A stretch of 64,000 bases of DNA from NCBI GenBank assembly GCA_020638855.1, contig JACKHT010000006.1, positions 91,046 through 155,045 on the forward strand, read 5' to 3'. Shown here piece after piece: positions 38,166 to 47,482 of this stretch. This DNA is from Planctomycetota bacterium. GTDB taxonomy: Bacteria > Planctomycetota > UBA1135 > GCA-002686595. The notes beneath the pieces are model-generated. The model had not been told where the DNA came from, did no database searches, and saw nothing but the letters and a program-made list of their open reading frames with translations. The translations under genes and the position numbers were made by a program. How positions within the stretch are numbered: position 1 is the stretch's first letter; each line of letters starts with the position of its first letter.

Positions 38166-38792
38166 CTATTCCGGCCAGGTCGTGACCACGGCCCCAGCGG
38201 CCTCGGTTTCCGCCACGTACCACGCAAACGCAGCCTGGGCCGTTTCCGCCACGCTGCGCGGTGCCCACAGGATGTGGAAGGTGCGCGTGGTTTGGGCGTG
38301 GGTCTTGGTGCGTTGGCTGTCCTTGACCGCATTGGCGCAGGGGCCCTGGGCATCGCACAGGCAGAGCAAACCCTCCAAACGCATGGTTTGGCCAGAGGGA
38401 TTGAAGATGTACTCTTCGCCGACCGCACCATGGCGCACGGAAAACGGCGCTTGCGCCAACTCCAAATCCACCACGCTGATCGGAATGCCGCTCCAGTAGG
38501 AGACACCGTTCAGGATGTCCACGGCCGGATTGATCGTTGGCAACCCCTGCTCTTCGGCGGCGCGCACCAGGTACTCCGAGGCCGGTTTGCCGCGCCCTGT
38601 GGGGCGGTACCCACCGACCCGCAGCAGGTTGCGCACCTCCGCGCGCACGTTCTCGCTGCGTGCGGCAGCCTCGGGGGCGCAAGCCAAGAGTTCGGGCATG
38701 TCGCAAGGCGCGAGCGTTTCCAACGCAGCGGGCCACACAGCTTCGAACCCCAAGGGCAGCCAAAGCGGTAGGTCGTCGATCTCGATGTGCAT
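38166..38792 (-). CDS. B3/B4 domain-containing protein
   Basis: A 208-residue stand-alone B3/B4 domain, the editing-type fold of the phenylalanyl-tRNA synthetase beta chain. Signatures are SENVRAEVRNLLRVGGYRP, PASEYLVRAAEEQGLPTINP, VDILNGVSYWSGIPISVVDL and the final AETAQAAFAWYVAETEAAG. Such free domains are thought to bind or check amino acids or mischarged tRNA, but this is not shown for most. The ATG near 38792 is preferred over GTG 38834. Confidence 0.85.
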   Translation of the reverse strand: MHIEIDDLPLWLPLGFEAVWPAALETLAPCDMPELLACAPEAAARSENVRAEVRNLLRVGGYRPTGRGKPASEYLVRAAEEQGLPTINPAVDILNGVSYWSGIPISVVDLELAQAPFSVRHGAVGEEYIFNPSGQTMRLEGLLCLCDAQGPCANAVKDSQRTKTHAQTTRTFHILWAPRSVAETAQAAFAWYVAETEAAGAVVTTWPE

Positions 38793-38861
38793 GATAAGGG
38801 TCGAAAAGTTCGACGAGCGGATAGGTTTCCCCACCCGCTCGCCGCGTACGCCCAGCTTCGA

Positions 38862-40310
38862 TCAGCCGAGCTTGTCGTCCTGCAAGTCGTCCAGGATCCG
38901 CAGCACGAGCCGCACCACGTGCGTGATCTTGTTGTAGTTGATCTTGTCGGGGGTATCCGTGACCTTGTGGTAGTCCTCGTGGATGTCCGCGAACAGGAAG
39001 ATCACCGGCACGTTCAAGTTCTTGCGGTAGTTGGCGTGGTCCGAGCGCCAGTAGTAATCGTCGGCACTACCCAAGCTCTTGAAGCCCTCTTCGCTGCGGT
39101 GCTTCTCGGCCATTTGGGTGAGCCAAGAGTACTCTTCGTGGTTCTTGGTCGGGGTGATCAACAGCTCGTCCTCGGCGTTGCGCCCGATCATGTCGATGTT
39201 GATGTTGCAAACCGGCTTCATGCCCTCGGGGAACCAGGGGTGCGTGGTCCAAGCGTAGCTCCCCCACAGCCCCTTCTCCTCGGCCGAAACCCACTGGATC
39301 ATGATCGTGCGACGCATCGGCCCGTATTGGGCCAGCGCCTCACACAGCGCCAGCATCCCACTGGTCCCCGATCCGTTGTCATCGGCGCCGTTGTAGACAT
39401 CGCCATCGTCGCGCACGCCCACGTGATCGTAGTGCGCCGAAAGGATGATGACGTCGTTGCGCAGGACGGGATCCGACCCGGGCCAGATGCCGATCACGTT
39501 CTCCAGCTTGGCCGGGTCGCTTCGCAGCGAACAGGTCTCGGAAACCGTGCAGGCCAGCTTGGCCCCAGGCTTCAAGCCCTTGAGCAGCGGCTGGAGATGC
39601 TCGGCCGCCGACTCCGCTAGGAACAGCGCCCCGGGCTGGTTCGCTTCGGGGATTTCGCCAAAGCCAAGCTCGGTCATGTTGGCGAAGTAGCGCCCGTAGG
39701 TATCGGCAACCGACTTCCCGTCTTCTCCGGAGGGCATCACCAACATGCCCAAGGCGCCGCGCTCGAAGAGTTTGGACTGGGTGGAACGCGACGGGCGGCG
39801 ATCTCCATCGACCAACACCCAAGCACCCTCCACGGGAGCCTCGACCTTATGGGCATCCCGCGCGTCACCCAGGTACAGGATCGGAGCTTGTTCGCTGTGG
39901 CGCTCGGACCGTGCGGAAGGACTCAAGAAGTAGTCTTGCCCGATCTTGAGTTGGAAGGCCGTCTTCCCGATGGTCAGGGTCAGTTGGCAGGCGTCCGCAT
40001 CCAACGCATAGCGCGCCTTCTCGTAGGGGAACAGGTAGGCGTCATGGAATCCGGGCTCGAACCCGAGCCGCATCAGGCGCGAACGCAGAAAGCGCGCCGC
40101 AATGCGCTGCTCGACGCTGGGCGAGTTGCGCCCCGCCATGGCGTCGTCGGCTAGGAAGTAGAGGTCCGCCTTGATGTTGTTCGGCTGGACAGCTTCCAGG
40201 GCCCGCTCCAGATTGGAACGGGTCAAGTCATCGGTTTGGGCCTGTTTCTGGGCCGGGGCCAGGCCAGCGAGGGGCAGCCACAACAGGGACAGCAGCAGGA
40301 GGGGCTTCAT
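38862..40310 (-). CDS. secreted M28-family zinc aminopeptidase
   Basis: A 482-residue exported protein with signal peptide (LLLLSLLWLPLAGLAPAQ). A PA-like insert occupies about 140-265. The catalytic M28 domain has the di-zinc ligands His293 (SAHYDHVG), Asp310 (NGADDNGSG), Glu345 with the base Glu344 (AEEKGLWGS), Asp373 (NIDMIGRN) and His448 (HEDYHKVTDT). All catalytic positions are kept, so it should be active and remove N-terminal residues from peptides outside the cytoplasm. The B3/B4 gene lies downstream on the same strand, 70 bp away. Confidence 0.92.
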   Translation of the reverse strand: MKPLLLLSLLWLPLAGLAPAQKQAQTDDLTRSNLERALEAVQPNNIKADLYFLADDAMAGRNSPSVEQRIAARFLRSRLMRLGFEPGFHDAYLFPYEKARYALDADACQLTLTIGKTAFQLKIGQDYFLSPSARSERHSEQAPILYLGDARDAHKVEAPVEGAWVLVDGDRRPSRSTQSKLFERGALGMLVMPSGEDGKSVADTYGRYFANMTELGFGEIPEANQPGALFLAESAAEHLQPLLKGLKPGAKLACTVSETCSLRSDPAKLENVIGIWPGSDPVLRNDVIILSAHYDHVGVRDDGDVYNGADDNGSGTSGMLALCEALAQYGPMRRTIMIQWVSAEEKGLWGSYAWTTHPWFPEGMKPVCNINIDMIGRNAEDELLITPTKNHEEYSWLTQMAEKHRSEEGFKSLGSADDYYWRSDHANYRKNLNVPVIFLFADIHEDYHKVTDTPDKINYNKITHVVRLVLRILDDLQDDKLG

Positions 40311-40409
40311 CAGGATCAGGAGAGGGGTTCGAGGAAGGGCGCATCATAGCCCCGACCGCTTTCCAAACCGCCCCCCATACCCAATTCCAACACCAGACGG
40401 CCTGAGAGG

Positions 40410-41267
40410 CTAACGGACCCGGTAGAAGGAGCCTGCGTTGCGGGTGTAACCGATCATCAGTAGCACATCCTCGGGAGCGTCGCCGTAGCCTTGGAGCACA
40501 CCCACATCGAGCAAACCCTGGGCCCCCACGCGGTAGACCAGCCCTGCTCCCAAAAAGCGCTCGCGTCGGTCCTGGGAGCGGCAAGCCACGGCGCCTCCCT
40601 GCAAGTACGCGCTCCAACGGGTCGCGAAAGGCCAGCGCACCGAAGCGGCCAGGGTGCTCTCGAAGTCCGTCCCGGTTCCAAAGTCCACGCCCAGGTACCC
40701 AGCCTGCGCGAACCACGAGGTCTCTAGCGCTCCGAATTCGCGATCGGCGATCAAAGCCAAGTCCCAATCGATCGCGTTGCTACCAAAGCCATCGCTTGCC
40801 TGGGCCGTGGGCAACTTGGTTTGCATCTGGATGGCCAACGCGGGAAGCGCACCTTGCTCCTCCAGCAATCGGTGCCGGACCCCGACGAGCAGGTTTCCCT
40901 GACCAGCCACATCGGCGTCGAAGTCCCAGCGCAGCAGGTCTCCGCGCAGGTAGCCTTCGGTGGCGTCGCTCAAGCCCACGCGCACAGCGCCTGGGAAGGC
41001 CAATTGGCTTCCGGGATCGCTGGCCACGCCCGCTTCCAGCTGCAAACTCCCGAACCCCGTGGTTTCGGTGGTCGCTGCCAGCAAAGGGCGCTGGAGCGTT
41101 GGCTCCAAGGCCATGCCAGGGTCCAGGCGACATCCTGCGCCAAAGAACCAACAGCCGCCAGCAAGGGCCAAACGCCGCAGCCATGGGGCCCGCAACCATG
41201 GGCCTAGCAACTGAGGGGCTACCCCATGGCTACGTAACGAACGCGGAGCAAACACCAAGGAAAGCAT
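40410..41267 (-). CDS. outer-membrane beta-barrel-like lipoprotein
   Basis: A protein of 285 residues from ATG 41267, or up to 315 from ATG 41357; the start is uncertain. A basic stretch is followed by the hydrophobic LALAGGCWFFGAGC, whose last Cys is a likely lipidation site. The remaining chain consists of alternating strands, for example GFGSLQLEAGVASDPGSQLA, GNLLVGVRHRLLEEQGAL, LPALAIQMQTKLPT and SAYLQGGAVACRSQDR. This resembles the phenol-degradation MetA-type barrels. No function can be inferred. The divergent symporter gene starts about 110 bp beyond the longer start. Confidence 0.6.
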   Translation of the reverse strand: MLSLVFAPRSLRSHGVAPQLLGPWLRAPWLRRLALAGGCWFFGAGCRLDPGMALEPTLQRPLLAATTETTGFGSLQLEAGVASDPGSQLAFPGAVRVGLSDATEGYLRGDLLRWDFDADVAGQGNLLVGVRHRLLEEQGALPALAIQMQTKLPTAQASDGFGSNAIDWDLALIADREFGALETSWFAQAGYLGVDFGTGTDFESTLAASVRWPFATRWSAYLQGGAVACRSQDRRERFLGAGLVYRVGAQGLLDVGVLQGYGDAPEDVLLMIGYTRNAGSFYRVR

Positions 41268-41469
41268 GGGGCGGCAACCATAGCGCAAGCGATCCCCAAA
41301 CCAGCGCATTTCCCCACGTCCTGTCCGACCATTGGGATACCGCGTGCGGCGTTCCATGCGAACCCCGAGCGACCCATCTCCGCCACTGGGCCGCCACTTC
41401 TGCGCCTGGGGACTGGCCGGGGCACGCCCCAGTGGGGAAATCCTGTCCTAGCGTCCGTATGCTGGAAGC

Positions 41470-43515
41470 ATGCAACTCACCCCGCTCGATTGGGCCGTGA
41501 TCGCGGTCTACGTGCTTTTTGCTTTGGCCGTGGGGTTTGTGTTCGCGCGTCGCGCGGGCAAGGGAGTCGACGAATTCTTCCTATCGGGTCGCAGCCTCCC
41601 GTGGTGGCTGGCGGGCACCTCGTTGGTCGCGACGACCTTTGCTAGCGATACCCCGCTGGTGATCACGGGCTGGGTGCGCGAGTCGGGGATCCATCGCAAC
41701 TGGATCTGGTGGTGCATGGCGATCGGTAGCGTGTTCACGGTGCTGCTGTTCTCGCGCTACTGGCGTCGCGGCCGCTTGATGACTTCGGCCGAGATGGCCG
41801 AACTGCGCTATGGAGGTCGTAGCGCCGAAGTGCTGCGCCTATCGCTCGGCATCTTCCAAGCCGGGTTCACCAACGCCATCACGCTCTGCTGGGTGATCCT
41901 GGCCGCTGCCAAGATCCAAGGGGTGATCTTCGACATCCCCAAAGCGGTTTCGATTGCGCTCGCCAGCATGACCGCGCTGATCTACTGCTCGATGGCCGGT
42001 TTGTGGGGTGTGGTCGTGACCGACCTCGTCCAATTCTTGATGGCGATGATCGGTTCGATCGCGTTGGCCTGGCTCGCCTGGAACGGAGTCGGCGGGATCG
42101 AAGGCGTGCGCGCGGCTGCGGCCCTGCCAGGGTCTTCGTTCACCCCGGACACACTGTCGCTGTTCCCCGCGCACGGAGTCGGCGCCCTATGGGATGCGAG
42201 CTTCTGGACCACGGGGGTGGCCAGCACCGCCGTGTTCCTAGGGGTGCAGTGGTGGGCCCGCGAAAGCGCCGATGGTGGCCCGCTGGTCGTGCAACGGGTC
42301 TCGGCCGTGAAGAGCGAACGCGACGGGGTGTTGGCCGTGCTTTGGTACAACGTGGCGCACTTTGCCTTGCGCCCGTGGCCCTGGATCTTGGTGGCGGTGG
42401 CCTCTTTGGTCGTGCTACCCCACTTGGAGTTGACTTCGCCGATCGCCGGCAAGGTCACCAACGTAGATTCGGCGCAGAGCCCCACCTGGATCGAAGTCCA
42501 GGCCGAGGGCTCGGCTCCCTTGCGCTTGGATTTGGCCTCGGTGGCCACCGAACCCGACTGGAAGCCCACTTTGATGGTCGCCAAGGTCGGGGACTCCGTG
42601 TTGCCCGGCCAGCCCTTGGCGCGCACCGATTCGGAAAGCGCCTACGTGGTGATGATGGGGCGCTATTTGCACCCGGGCCTCTTGGGATTGGCGGTCGCCG
42701 CCTTGCTGGCGGCGTTCATGTCGACCGTCGATACGCACGTGAATTTGGCCGCCTCGTTCTTCGTGGGTGATATCTATCGCCGCTTCGTGCACCCGAACGC
42801 AACCGAAAAGCACTACGTCCTGGTGGCCCGCATCGCGAGTGCCGGCGTACTGGTTCTGGCCGGCACCTTCGCCTACCTAGCGGATTCGATCGGCAAGCTG
42901 TTCGAGTTCTTCCTGACGTTCACCGCCGGCGTCGGCCCGGTGTACCTCGCTCGCTGGTTCTGGTGGCGTGTACGCGCCGAAACCGAAATCGTGGCCATGT
43001 TTGCTTCGGCCATCGCGGCCACTTGGCTGGCCTTTGGCCCAGCGATTGCGGGTTTTTTCGAAGCCCACCTCGGCTTCGGAGGACTGGTCCCCCTCGCCCA
43101 GTGGCAGTGGCCCCTCGGCCCCCTCGCCGAAGCCAACGGAGCGCCTTCCGGTGCGGGCCGATTGTTGCTCGTGGTAGGCATTTCGAGCCTGTGTTCGATC
43201 CTCTCGGTGTTGGCCTTGCCCAAACCCGACCCCAGCAAGTTGGTGCGCTTCTACGAGCGCGTGCGCCCGATGGGGTTCTGGGGCCCGGTGCGCGCCCTGC
43301 GCCCGGAGCTCACGCCGCTGGAGCGTCCGTGGCCCGTGTTGGTGGGCTCGGTGGGTGGTAGCGCAGCGATCCTGGGCTTGCTGTTCACCATGGGCGGCTG
43401 GTTCCTCGATCGGCCTGAACTCATGGGCTACTCGGCCTTGGTCACGGTCTTGGGCACCGCGGGCTTGGTGTGGGGCATGCGGCAAATGCCGTGGCAGCTC
43501 GATCCGGTCGAGTGA
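41470..43515 (+). CDS. sodium:solute symporter family transporter with inserted domain
   Basis: A 681-residue LeuT-fold transporter with about 13 membrane helices. The start WAVIAVYVLFALAVGFVFAR and DEFFLSGRSLPWWLAGTSLV are classic for the family. Residues about 321-392 form a polar insertion between two membrane helices with the text SPIAGKVTNVDS and KVGDSVLPGQPLARTD, which recalls barrel-sandwich (biotinyl/lipoyl-like) domains. The helices resume with YLHPGLLGLAVAALLAAFM. The substrate is unknown, as the family moves sugars, amino acids, nucleosides and others. It is convergent with the hydrolase gene 25 bp away. Confidence 0.88.
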   Translation: MQLTPLDWAVIAVYVLFALAVGFVFARRAGKGVDEFFLSGRSLPWWLAGTSLVATTFASDTPLVITGWVRESGIHRNWIWWCMAIGSVFTVLLFSRYWRRGRLMTSAEMAELRYGGRSAEVLRLSLGIFQAGFTNAITLCWVILAAAKIQGVIFDIPKAVSIALASMTALIYCSMAGLWGVVVTDLVQFLMAMIGSIALAWLAWNGVGGIEGVRAAAALPGSSFTPDTLSLFPAHGVGALWDASFWTTGVASTAVFLGVQWWARESADGGPLVVQRVSAVKSERDGVLAVLWYNVAHFALRPWPWILVAVASLVVLPHLELTSPIAGKVTNVDSAQSPTWIEVQAEGSAPLRLDLASVATEPDWKPTLMVAKVGDSVLPGQPLARTDSESAYVVMMGRYLHPGLLGLAVAALLAAFMSTVDTHVNLAASFFVGDIYRRFVHPNATEKHYVLVARIASAGVLVLAGTFAYLADSIGKLFEFFLTFTAGVGPVYLARWFWWRVRAETEIVAMFASAIAATWLAFGPAIAGFFEAHLGFGGLVPLAQWQWPLGPLAEANGAPSGAGRLLLVVGISSLCSILSVLALPKPDPSKLVRFYERVRPMGFWGPVRALRPELTPLERPWPVLVGSVGGSAAILGLLFTMGGWFLDRPELMGYSALVTVLGTAGLVWGMRQMPWQLDPVE

Positions 43516-43540
43516 ACGCGGCGCAAAAGCCCCGTCTGGA

Positions 43541-44983
43541 TCATTTGGACTCGGGGGCCGATTCCCGGCGCGGAGCGCGCTGGTCCCGGCCACCTTGGTG
43601 GAGGATCAAGGCCATTCCGCGCCCATCCGCATCCCGCTCGAAGGTGACGCGCGCGTCGACGACACGCAAGAAGAAGTGATCCGCATCGCTGGCCAAAAGG
43701 CGCACGGCCGGTTGACCAGTCAACTGCCCAAGCAACCCACGTTCGTCGAGAGTCACTTCGACTTTCACGCCGGGGGCCAGATCGTAGGTACCCACCAATC
43801 CCGCCAATCGTTCGCGGGGCTGGGGGTGTTCGGCTTCGTAGTCCCAAGGCCTGGTTGCCTGTCCGCGCAACTCCGCCATCAGGTTGCTGCCCAGCTGATC
43901 CACCAGCCCGCTCGCCGTATTGCACAAAACGACCACGGCCAAATCTTCGGAAGGGCAAACGCACAAGTACGAATGAAACCCGCCGGTCTGCCCGTTGTGC
44001 CACACCAGCCCGAGTTGGGGGTTCCGGTGCCATCCCAACCCCATGCTCAGGGTCTCGTCCACTTCGAAGGTGGGCCGCATCGAGAGCTCCAAGGCCGCCC
44101 CAAGGACCCCTTCGGGAGCCGCGACTGTCGCTTGGGCCAAACGCAACATGTCGCGCACGCTCGACCGAATCCCGCCCGCGGACACCATCGCCTGGAAGTG
44201 CCACAGCGAGTCGGGGTCGAGCGACACATCGTAGGGGGCCGCTTCGCGACTGGCAGCGCCTTCGGGAATGGATAGGCCCGTCGACACCATGCCCAACGGT
44301 CCGGTGATCCGCTGGGCGATCAACGTGGCGTAGTCCGATCCCAGCCGACGTTCGAGCAGAACGCCTAGAGTCCCTACCGCAAGGTTGCTGTAGGCATAGC
44401 GTTTGCCGGGCTCGCGTAGCCCTCGATAACCCTTGAGGAAGTCGAACAACTCCTTGGTGCCATAGGCCGCATAGGGATCGACCAAGCTATCGGGATCCAC
44501 GCCGAAGTTGTCTGGCATGCGCGCCCAGCCTGAAGTGTGGTTGGCGAGGTTCACCCAGCGCACGGGTGCCTTGCGCTTGCCAAGCACCACCTCGGCGGGC
44601 AACGTCTCCTGGATCGGTTCGTCCAACCGGATTTCTCCCCGCTCCACCGCATCCGCTAAGAGCACGCCCGTGAAGACCTTGCTGATCGAACCGATCTCGT
44701 AGATCGTGTCCTGGTCGGGCGCACCCTCTCGGGTGGCGGCGAGTCGGCCGTAGCCTCGGGTCCAAACCTGGTCGCCCTGTAGGACGCCCACACAGAGCCC
44801 CATCACCAACCCGTCGTGAACCAGTGGGGTGGCCCACCCATCGACGAGAGTCGCCCAGGTTGCGCTGCCGACTTCCAGCGCGGCCGGAGGGGCGGGCGAC
44901 TCGGCGACTTGGGAACCCTGCCCCAAGACGGGCAGAAGGAACAGCGAACCGAGCAGAAGGTTGCAGCAAAGGAATCGGGTCAT
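43541..44983 (-). CDS. exported beta-lactamase-family serine hydrolase
   Basis: A 480-residue class C-like hydrolase with signal peptide (CCNLLLGSLFLLPVLGQ). Ser99-Ile-Ser-Lys102 is the SxxK nucleophile motif, Tyr198-Ser-Asn200 the YxN motif, and HNGQTGG the third HxG box. A C-terminal beta-rich extension (LVGTYDLAPGVKVEVTLDER) is common in the penicillin-binding, esterase-like members. It is more likely a peptidase or esterase than a resistance enzyme. ATG 44983 is fixed by the signal peptide; the upstream frame is a translated repeat. Confidence 0.88.
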   Translation of the reverse strand: MTRFLCCNLLLGSLFLLPVLGQGSQVAESPAPPAALEVGSATWATLVDGWATPLVHDGLVMGLCVGVLQGDQVWTRGYGRLAATREGAPDQDTIYEIGSISKVFTGVLLADAVERGEIRLDEPIQETLPAEVVLGKRKAPVRWVNLANHTSGWARMPDNFGVDPDSLVDPYAAYGTKELFDFLKGYRGLREPGKRYAYSNLAVGTLGVLLERRLGSDYATLIAQRITGPLGMVSTGLSIPEGAASREAAPYDVSLDPDSLWHFQAMVSAGGIRSSVRDMLRLAQATVAAPEGVLGAALELSMRPTFEVDETLSMGLGWHRNPQLGLVWHNGQTGGFHSYLCVCPSEDLAVVVLCNTASGLVDQLGSNLMAELRGQATRPWDYEAEHPQPRERLAGLVGTYDLAPGVKVEVTLDERGLLGQLTGQPAVRLLASDADHFFLRVVDARVTFERDADGRGMALILHQGGRDQRAPRRESAPESK

Positions 44984-45037
44984 GGCACCACCATAACGAC
45001 TCTTGGGGATTGCGTCCGAGCCCGAGGGTTCAGTCCT

Positions 45038-45109
45038 GCTAGCTTCGATCCCGCTAGCTTCGATCCCGCGAGCTTCGATCCCGCGAGCTTCGATGCGAGC
45101 TTCGATCCC
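45038..45109. repeat. 15-bp tandem repeat, nearly five copies
   Basis: Units of GCTAGCTTCGATCCC or GCGAGCTTCGATCCC follow in tandem; one copy is shortened to 12 bp. The array lies between the divergent hydrolase and permease genes, where both promoters must be. Confidence 0.85.
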
Positions 45110-45184
45110 ACGAGAAAAGTGAAATCGCAGGCATCTTCGAATCGTGCCCACCGGCGGGTGCGTGAACACCTATAGTTCCCTTGC

Positions 45185-47410
45185 ATGAGCACTCCCGTCG
45201 ACACCCAGCGGCGTATCGGCCTGTTTGGCGCCACTTCGATCGGGGTGGGTGCCATCGTAGGGGGCGGAATCTTGGCCCTAGCCGGCGCGGCGCTCTCGGT
45301 CTCGGGGCCCAGCGCGCTCTTGGCCTTTGCTGCCAACGGCGTGATTGCGATCATCACGGCGCTCTCGTTTGCCGAGCTCTCCACGGCCTTCCCGCATTCC
45401 GGGGGCACCTACACCTTCGCCAAGCGCGTGCTCGCGGTCGGGCCCGCTTTTGCGGTGGGTTAAGTTGTTTGGTTTGCTTCGATCCTCGCCGCCGTTCTCT
45501 ACGCGCTGGGTACGGCCACCTTCCTGGCGAACGGCGTAGCCGGCGGACTCGAAGCGATGGGCATGGACGTTCCGACTTGGCTAGCCAGTCGCGCGGCACT
45601 CACTGCCATCGCTTTGCTAGCGACCCTGGCTTGTGCTGCCCTCTTGATTCGCTCAAGTGGGAGCGGCGGGAACGCCGTCAGCGTCGCCAAGGTCCTGGTC
45701 TTTGCCGTCTTGATCGGCGGCGGCTTGTGGGTAGGCATCGGCACCCACCCACCCGTGGTGGAGCGCATGACGCCCTTCTTCCCGGGCGGAGCCTCCGGGT
45801 TCTTCCAGGCCATGGGCTACACCTTCATCGCCCTGCAAGGCTTCGATTTGGTCGCGGCCGTGGCGGGCGAAGTCAAGGAACCGCGCAAGACGCTGCCCCG
45901 CGCGATGCTGTACTCGCTGGCCATCGCGCTCTTGGTGTACATGCCGCTGTTGGTAGTCGTGATCGTGCTGGGCGTGAGTCCGGGCGAGACCATCCAGGCC
46001 CTGGCCGGAGACCACCCCGACACGGTGGTCGCTTTGGCCGCCAAACGCTACCTGGGCCCCACCGGCTTCTGGCTCGTCATGGCGGCTGGACTCCTGTCCA
46101 TGTTCTCGGCCTTGCTCGCCAACGTGTATGCCGCATCGCGCATCGCCCAGGCCATGGCCCGCGACCGCACCTTGCCGGCCCAATTGGAACACATCCACGC
46201 GGAGCGGGGTACACCCGCAATTGCCGTCGCGGTGACCGCCGGGATCGCTGCGCTGCTGCTTCTGGTGGTCGGGGACGTGGCCGCGGCCGGGGCCGCCTCG
46301 AGTTTGATCTTCCTGGGAACCTTTGCCTTGGTCCAGGTGCTGTGCATCGTGGCACGCAAACGCAGACCCAAACACGGCGGATTCCGCACCCCGTTGTGGC
46401 CGTGGTTGCCGCTCGTGGGTGCGCTGCTGTGCGCCGGACTCGCGGTCTTCCAAAGCGTCGTGGTACCCCGAGCGGGGATCGTTGCCGCCGTCTGGCTGTT
46501 GCTTGGGGCCGTGGCGTACCTGCTGCGCTTCGGCCGGCATGCTCGCGTGCAAGATGCCTTGGCCGAAACGGTCGATGCCGATTTGCTCGAGCTGCGCGGA
46601 CGCAGCCCCCTCGTACTCGTCCCCACTTCGCACCCATCCAATGCGGGGGCCTTGGTACTGATGGGAGCCTGCATTGCGCCGCCGCGCGTGGGGCGGGTCC
46701 TGATGCTGAATGTGGTAGCCCCCGCCAAAAGCCAAACACCGGAGGCCTTGCTGCAGTCCTTGGACGTGTCATCTGGGGTCTTGCGCGACTCGATGCTCGC
46801 GGCTCTGCGTGCGGGGGCGCGGGCCGAAGCTCTTACCACGGTGGGTGTCGAACCCCTCGCCGAAATCGAACGAGTGGCACGCCTGTACCGTTGCGCCACC
46901 CTGCTGCTGGGCATGAGCGAGCTCTCCGACTCCGCGCTCCGAGGTCGTTTGGAACAAATGGCCAGCGGCCTCAGCTGCAACATCGCTTTGCTGCGGATTC
47001 CGCCACTCTGGCGCCCCGAGGGTACCCGCCGGGTGCTCGTGCCCGTCCGCGGGGACGCCACCCACAGCGCCCTGCGCGCGCGCTTGCTGTCGAGTCTCTT
47101 CCACCGGGCTGCCCCCGAGATGGAGGTGACCTATCTCCTGGTGCTTCCCTCGACCACCCCGCCCAACATCCGCGAGCGCCGCGAACGCTCGTACGAACGG
47201 TTGATGCGCGAGGAAGCGCGCGCCCCCTCCGTCGTTCGGTCCGTGCTCTCGGATGACGTGGGCGCGGCCATTGCGGAATCCGCCGCAGAATGCGACTTGT
47301 TGGTGCTAGGCCTTGCGCGCATCGACCGCTCGCAGCGTTCTTTCTCCGAAGTCACCCGCAAGGTCATCGCCATGACCGAATGCGCAGCGATCATCCTCAG
47401 CGAGCGTTAG
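45185..47410 (+). pseudogene. APC-family permease with C-terminal USP domains, interrupted by in-frame TAA
   Basis: The frame begins at ATG 45185 and carries the first permease helices (RIGLFGATSIGVGAIVGGG, then ALSFAELSTAFPHSGGTYTF). A TAA at 45461-45463 (codon 93) stops it, directly after FAVG and before VVWFASILAAVLYALG, where relatives usually have Trp. Translation continues in the same frame to 47410 with no other lesion. Codons 94-450 hold the remaining helices and about 465-741 two universal-stress-protein-like units (LVLVPTSHPSNAGALVL, RRVLVPVRGDATHSALR). A restart at ATG 45557 would lack three helices. It may be a recent nonsense mutation, a readthrough case or a sequence error. Confidence 0.75.
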
Positions 47411-47482
47411 CACCCCAAGCGCTGGAGCTACAGACCTGAGGCCCCGGCTAGCGACTTTCGAACCCCGCGAGGTTGGAGGCGA

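Noticed and set aside
45181..47256. Plus-strand open frame of 691 codons overlapping the permease
   Set aside because: Its sequence is Arg/Gly/Ala-rich low-complexity text, while the +1 frame has clear permease and USP motifs.
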